45,338 nucleotides of DNA from an uncultured Psychroflexus sp. (GTDB lineage: Bacteria; Bacteroidota; Bacteroidia; Flavobacteriales; Flavobacteriaceae): positions 1 through 45,338 of the forward strand of contig CAJXVZ010000020.1 in the NCBI GenBank assembly GCA_913062845.1. The letters run 5' to 3'. The translations under genes were made by a program, and so were the position numbers. A model generated the notes under the pieces. It searched no databases and was not told the origin of the DNA. It saw only the letters and a list, made by a program, of their open reading frames with translations. Position 1 is the stretch's first letter. The number at the start of each line of letters is the position of its first letter. This document shows positions 44,812 through 45,338 of this stretch, in pieces.

Positions 44812-44848
44812 AAAAAAAAGCTCAGCCCTTTACAAGCTAAGCTTTTTG
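44812..44848 (-). terminator. Rho-independent terminator of tRNA-Cys
   Basis: Minus strand AAAAAGCTTAGC, 9-base loop, GCTGAGCTTTTTTTT (one G-U pair), immediately after the tRNA 3' end. Confidence 0.88.
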
Positions 44849-44919
44849 AGGTGTCGAGCGGATTCGAACCGCTGTACAAGGTTTTGCAGACCTCTGCCTA
44901 GCCACTCGGCCACGACACC
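44849..44919 (-). tRNA. tRNA-Cys (anticodon GCA)
   Basis: 71 nt. Acceptor stem GGTGTCG/CGACACC with discriminator U, as expected for cysteine; the D-arm region is GGCCGAGTGGCTAGGC; anticodon loop CTGCAAA with anticodon GCA within GGTCTGCAAAACC; T-arm GCGGTTCGAATCCGC. CCA is not encoded. It has its own -7 box upstream (44937-44944) and a terminator directly downstream. Confidence 0.95.
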
Positions 44920-44936
44920 TTTTAAGTTTGAAAGTG

Positions 44937-44944
44937 CAAATTTA
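44937..44944 (-). promoter_or_regulatory. Putative -7 promoter box of tRNA-Cys (TAAATTTG)
   Basis: Minus-strand TAAATTTG is an exact TAnnTTTG match 17 bases before the mature tRNA 5' end. The -33 region is not clear. Confidence 0.6.
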
Positions 44945-45000
44945 AATAAATTAATTGTAGTTTTTATTATTTGAGCAGCTTTTCTAGGCGAGAATTAAAC

Positions 45001-45297
45001 TCATCTATATTCATCTTTTTGCTTAACTAAAAAATCTGCACTTATTTCAGGGTTTGAAATTAACTTTTCAATAAATTTTCTACTCTTCATGCGCTTGATG
45101 AATCTTTCCAGAAATAGCGCTTCCTGTCGGTTTTTGCATTTGTGTTTGAAAACCAATTTCCAATCTTTAGCAATTCTGGTAAAAGCACTTTTTATAAGCC
45201 CTTGGTTGTGAAGTTTTATTCTCGCTTTGACATCCTCACTTTCTCCAATGTAGTATTTGTCGACACTTTTTGAGTAAATGATGTAAACAAAATGCAT
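45001..45297 (-). CDS. GIY-YIG domain protein (second copy in window)
   Basis: 98 aa from the ATG at 45297. The frame extends 10 codons further to a TTG at 45327, but the GIY element HFVYIIYS begins right after the ATG as is normal for the family. YIG element YYIGESEDVKARIKLHNQG, then KNRQEALFLERFIKRMKSRK with the conserved Glu. It is only distantly similar to the copy at 30736-31053: the family residues match but the rest does not, so it belongs to another subfamily and is not a recent duplicate. Function unproven. It is the last gene in the window and precedes tRNA-Cys on the same strand. Confidence 0.82.
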   Translation of the reverse strand: MHFVYIIYSKSVDKYYIGESEDVKARIKLHNQGLIKSAFTRIAKDWKLVFKHKCKNRQEALFLERFIKRMKSRKFIEKLISNPEISADFLVKQKDEYR

Positions 45298-45338
45298 TCT
45301 AAATTTTAGCTGTAATACTTTTTGCAAAACGATTTTTG

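Noticed and set aside
44849-45297. tRNA-Cys plus GIY-YIG gene as an integrated element with attachment site
   Set aside because: No integrase and no duplicated tRNA 3' end are visible in the window; the tRNA has its own promoter and terminator.

Overview
The window is a chromosomal segment of a marine-type member of the Bacteroidota, most likely Flavobacteriaceae. The evidence is AT-rich DNA, type IX secretion (T9SS) cargo proteins with C-terminal sorting domains, promoters of the Bacteroidota type (TAnnTTTG -7 boxes), no obvious Shine-Dalgarno sequences, a fused E1 alpha/beta 2-oxoacid dehydrogenase, a DnaE carrying its own exonuclease domain, and Bacteroidota small-gene families (GxxExxY, GIY-YIG). 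I cannot assign genus or species from the sequence alone.

Layout. (1) 1-106: 3' stub of an IS1595-like transposase. (2) 341-4693: dnaE, the replicative polymerase with a fused DEDDh exonuclease. (3) 4906-11390: a cell-surface block with two large paralogous T9SS cargo proteins, a decayed third sorting domain, and a tiny Pro/Gly-rich membrane-anchored protein. (4) 11336-19460: a polysaccharide block built around a 78-bp divergent promoter region. A WbpM-type dehydratase, a cellulose-synthase-like GT2 and a GT-C transferase run leftward; a Wza-like export lipoprotein and a Wzc-like tyrosine kinase run rightward. (5) 19761-23329: class Ia ribonucleotide reductase (nrdB then nrdA, leftward). (6) 23569-31875, leftward: a YyaL-type thioredoxin-domain protein, fused E1 and E2 of a branched-chain 2-oxoacid dehydrogenase, PaaY, and an enoyl-CoA hydratase-family protein. 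Two small nuclease-type genes (GIY-YIG and a frameshifted GxxExxY) and intergenic repeats interrupt this stretch. (7) 32033-33676, leftward: ndk, a PagL-like outer-membrane protein and a small helical lipoprotein. (8) 33777-44664, rightward: AddA-like helicase/nuclease, kbl, an OmpA/TSP3 protein, AddB-like nuclease, recJ and a LysE-type exporter. (9) 44849-45297, leftward: tRNA-Cys with its own promoter and terminator, and a second GIY-YIG gene.

How the genes work together. dnaE, nrdAB, ndk, addAB-like and recJ are all DNA replication, precursor-supply or repair genes, so the window is largely core genome. The accessory flavour comes from the T9SS surface proteins, the polysaccharide cluster and the small-gene/repeat insertions in the E1-E2-PaaY region. 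The exopolysaccharide block has export and kinase functions plus sugar modification and a processive synthase-like enzyme, but no Wzx flippase or Wzy polymerase is visible here.

I found no clear undescribed system such as a defence island, CRISPR array or retron. The observations I rate highest are the proofreading swap in DnaE (exonuclease gained, PHP metal ligands lost), the single-base frameshift in GxxExxY, the modular intergenic repeats, the decayed T9SS sorting domain, and the repeated elements upstream of the ribonucleotide reductase genes.
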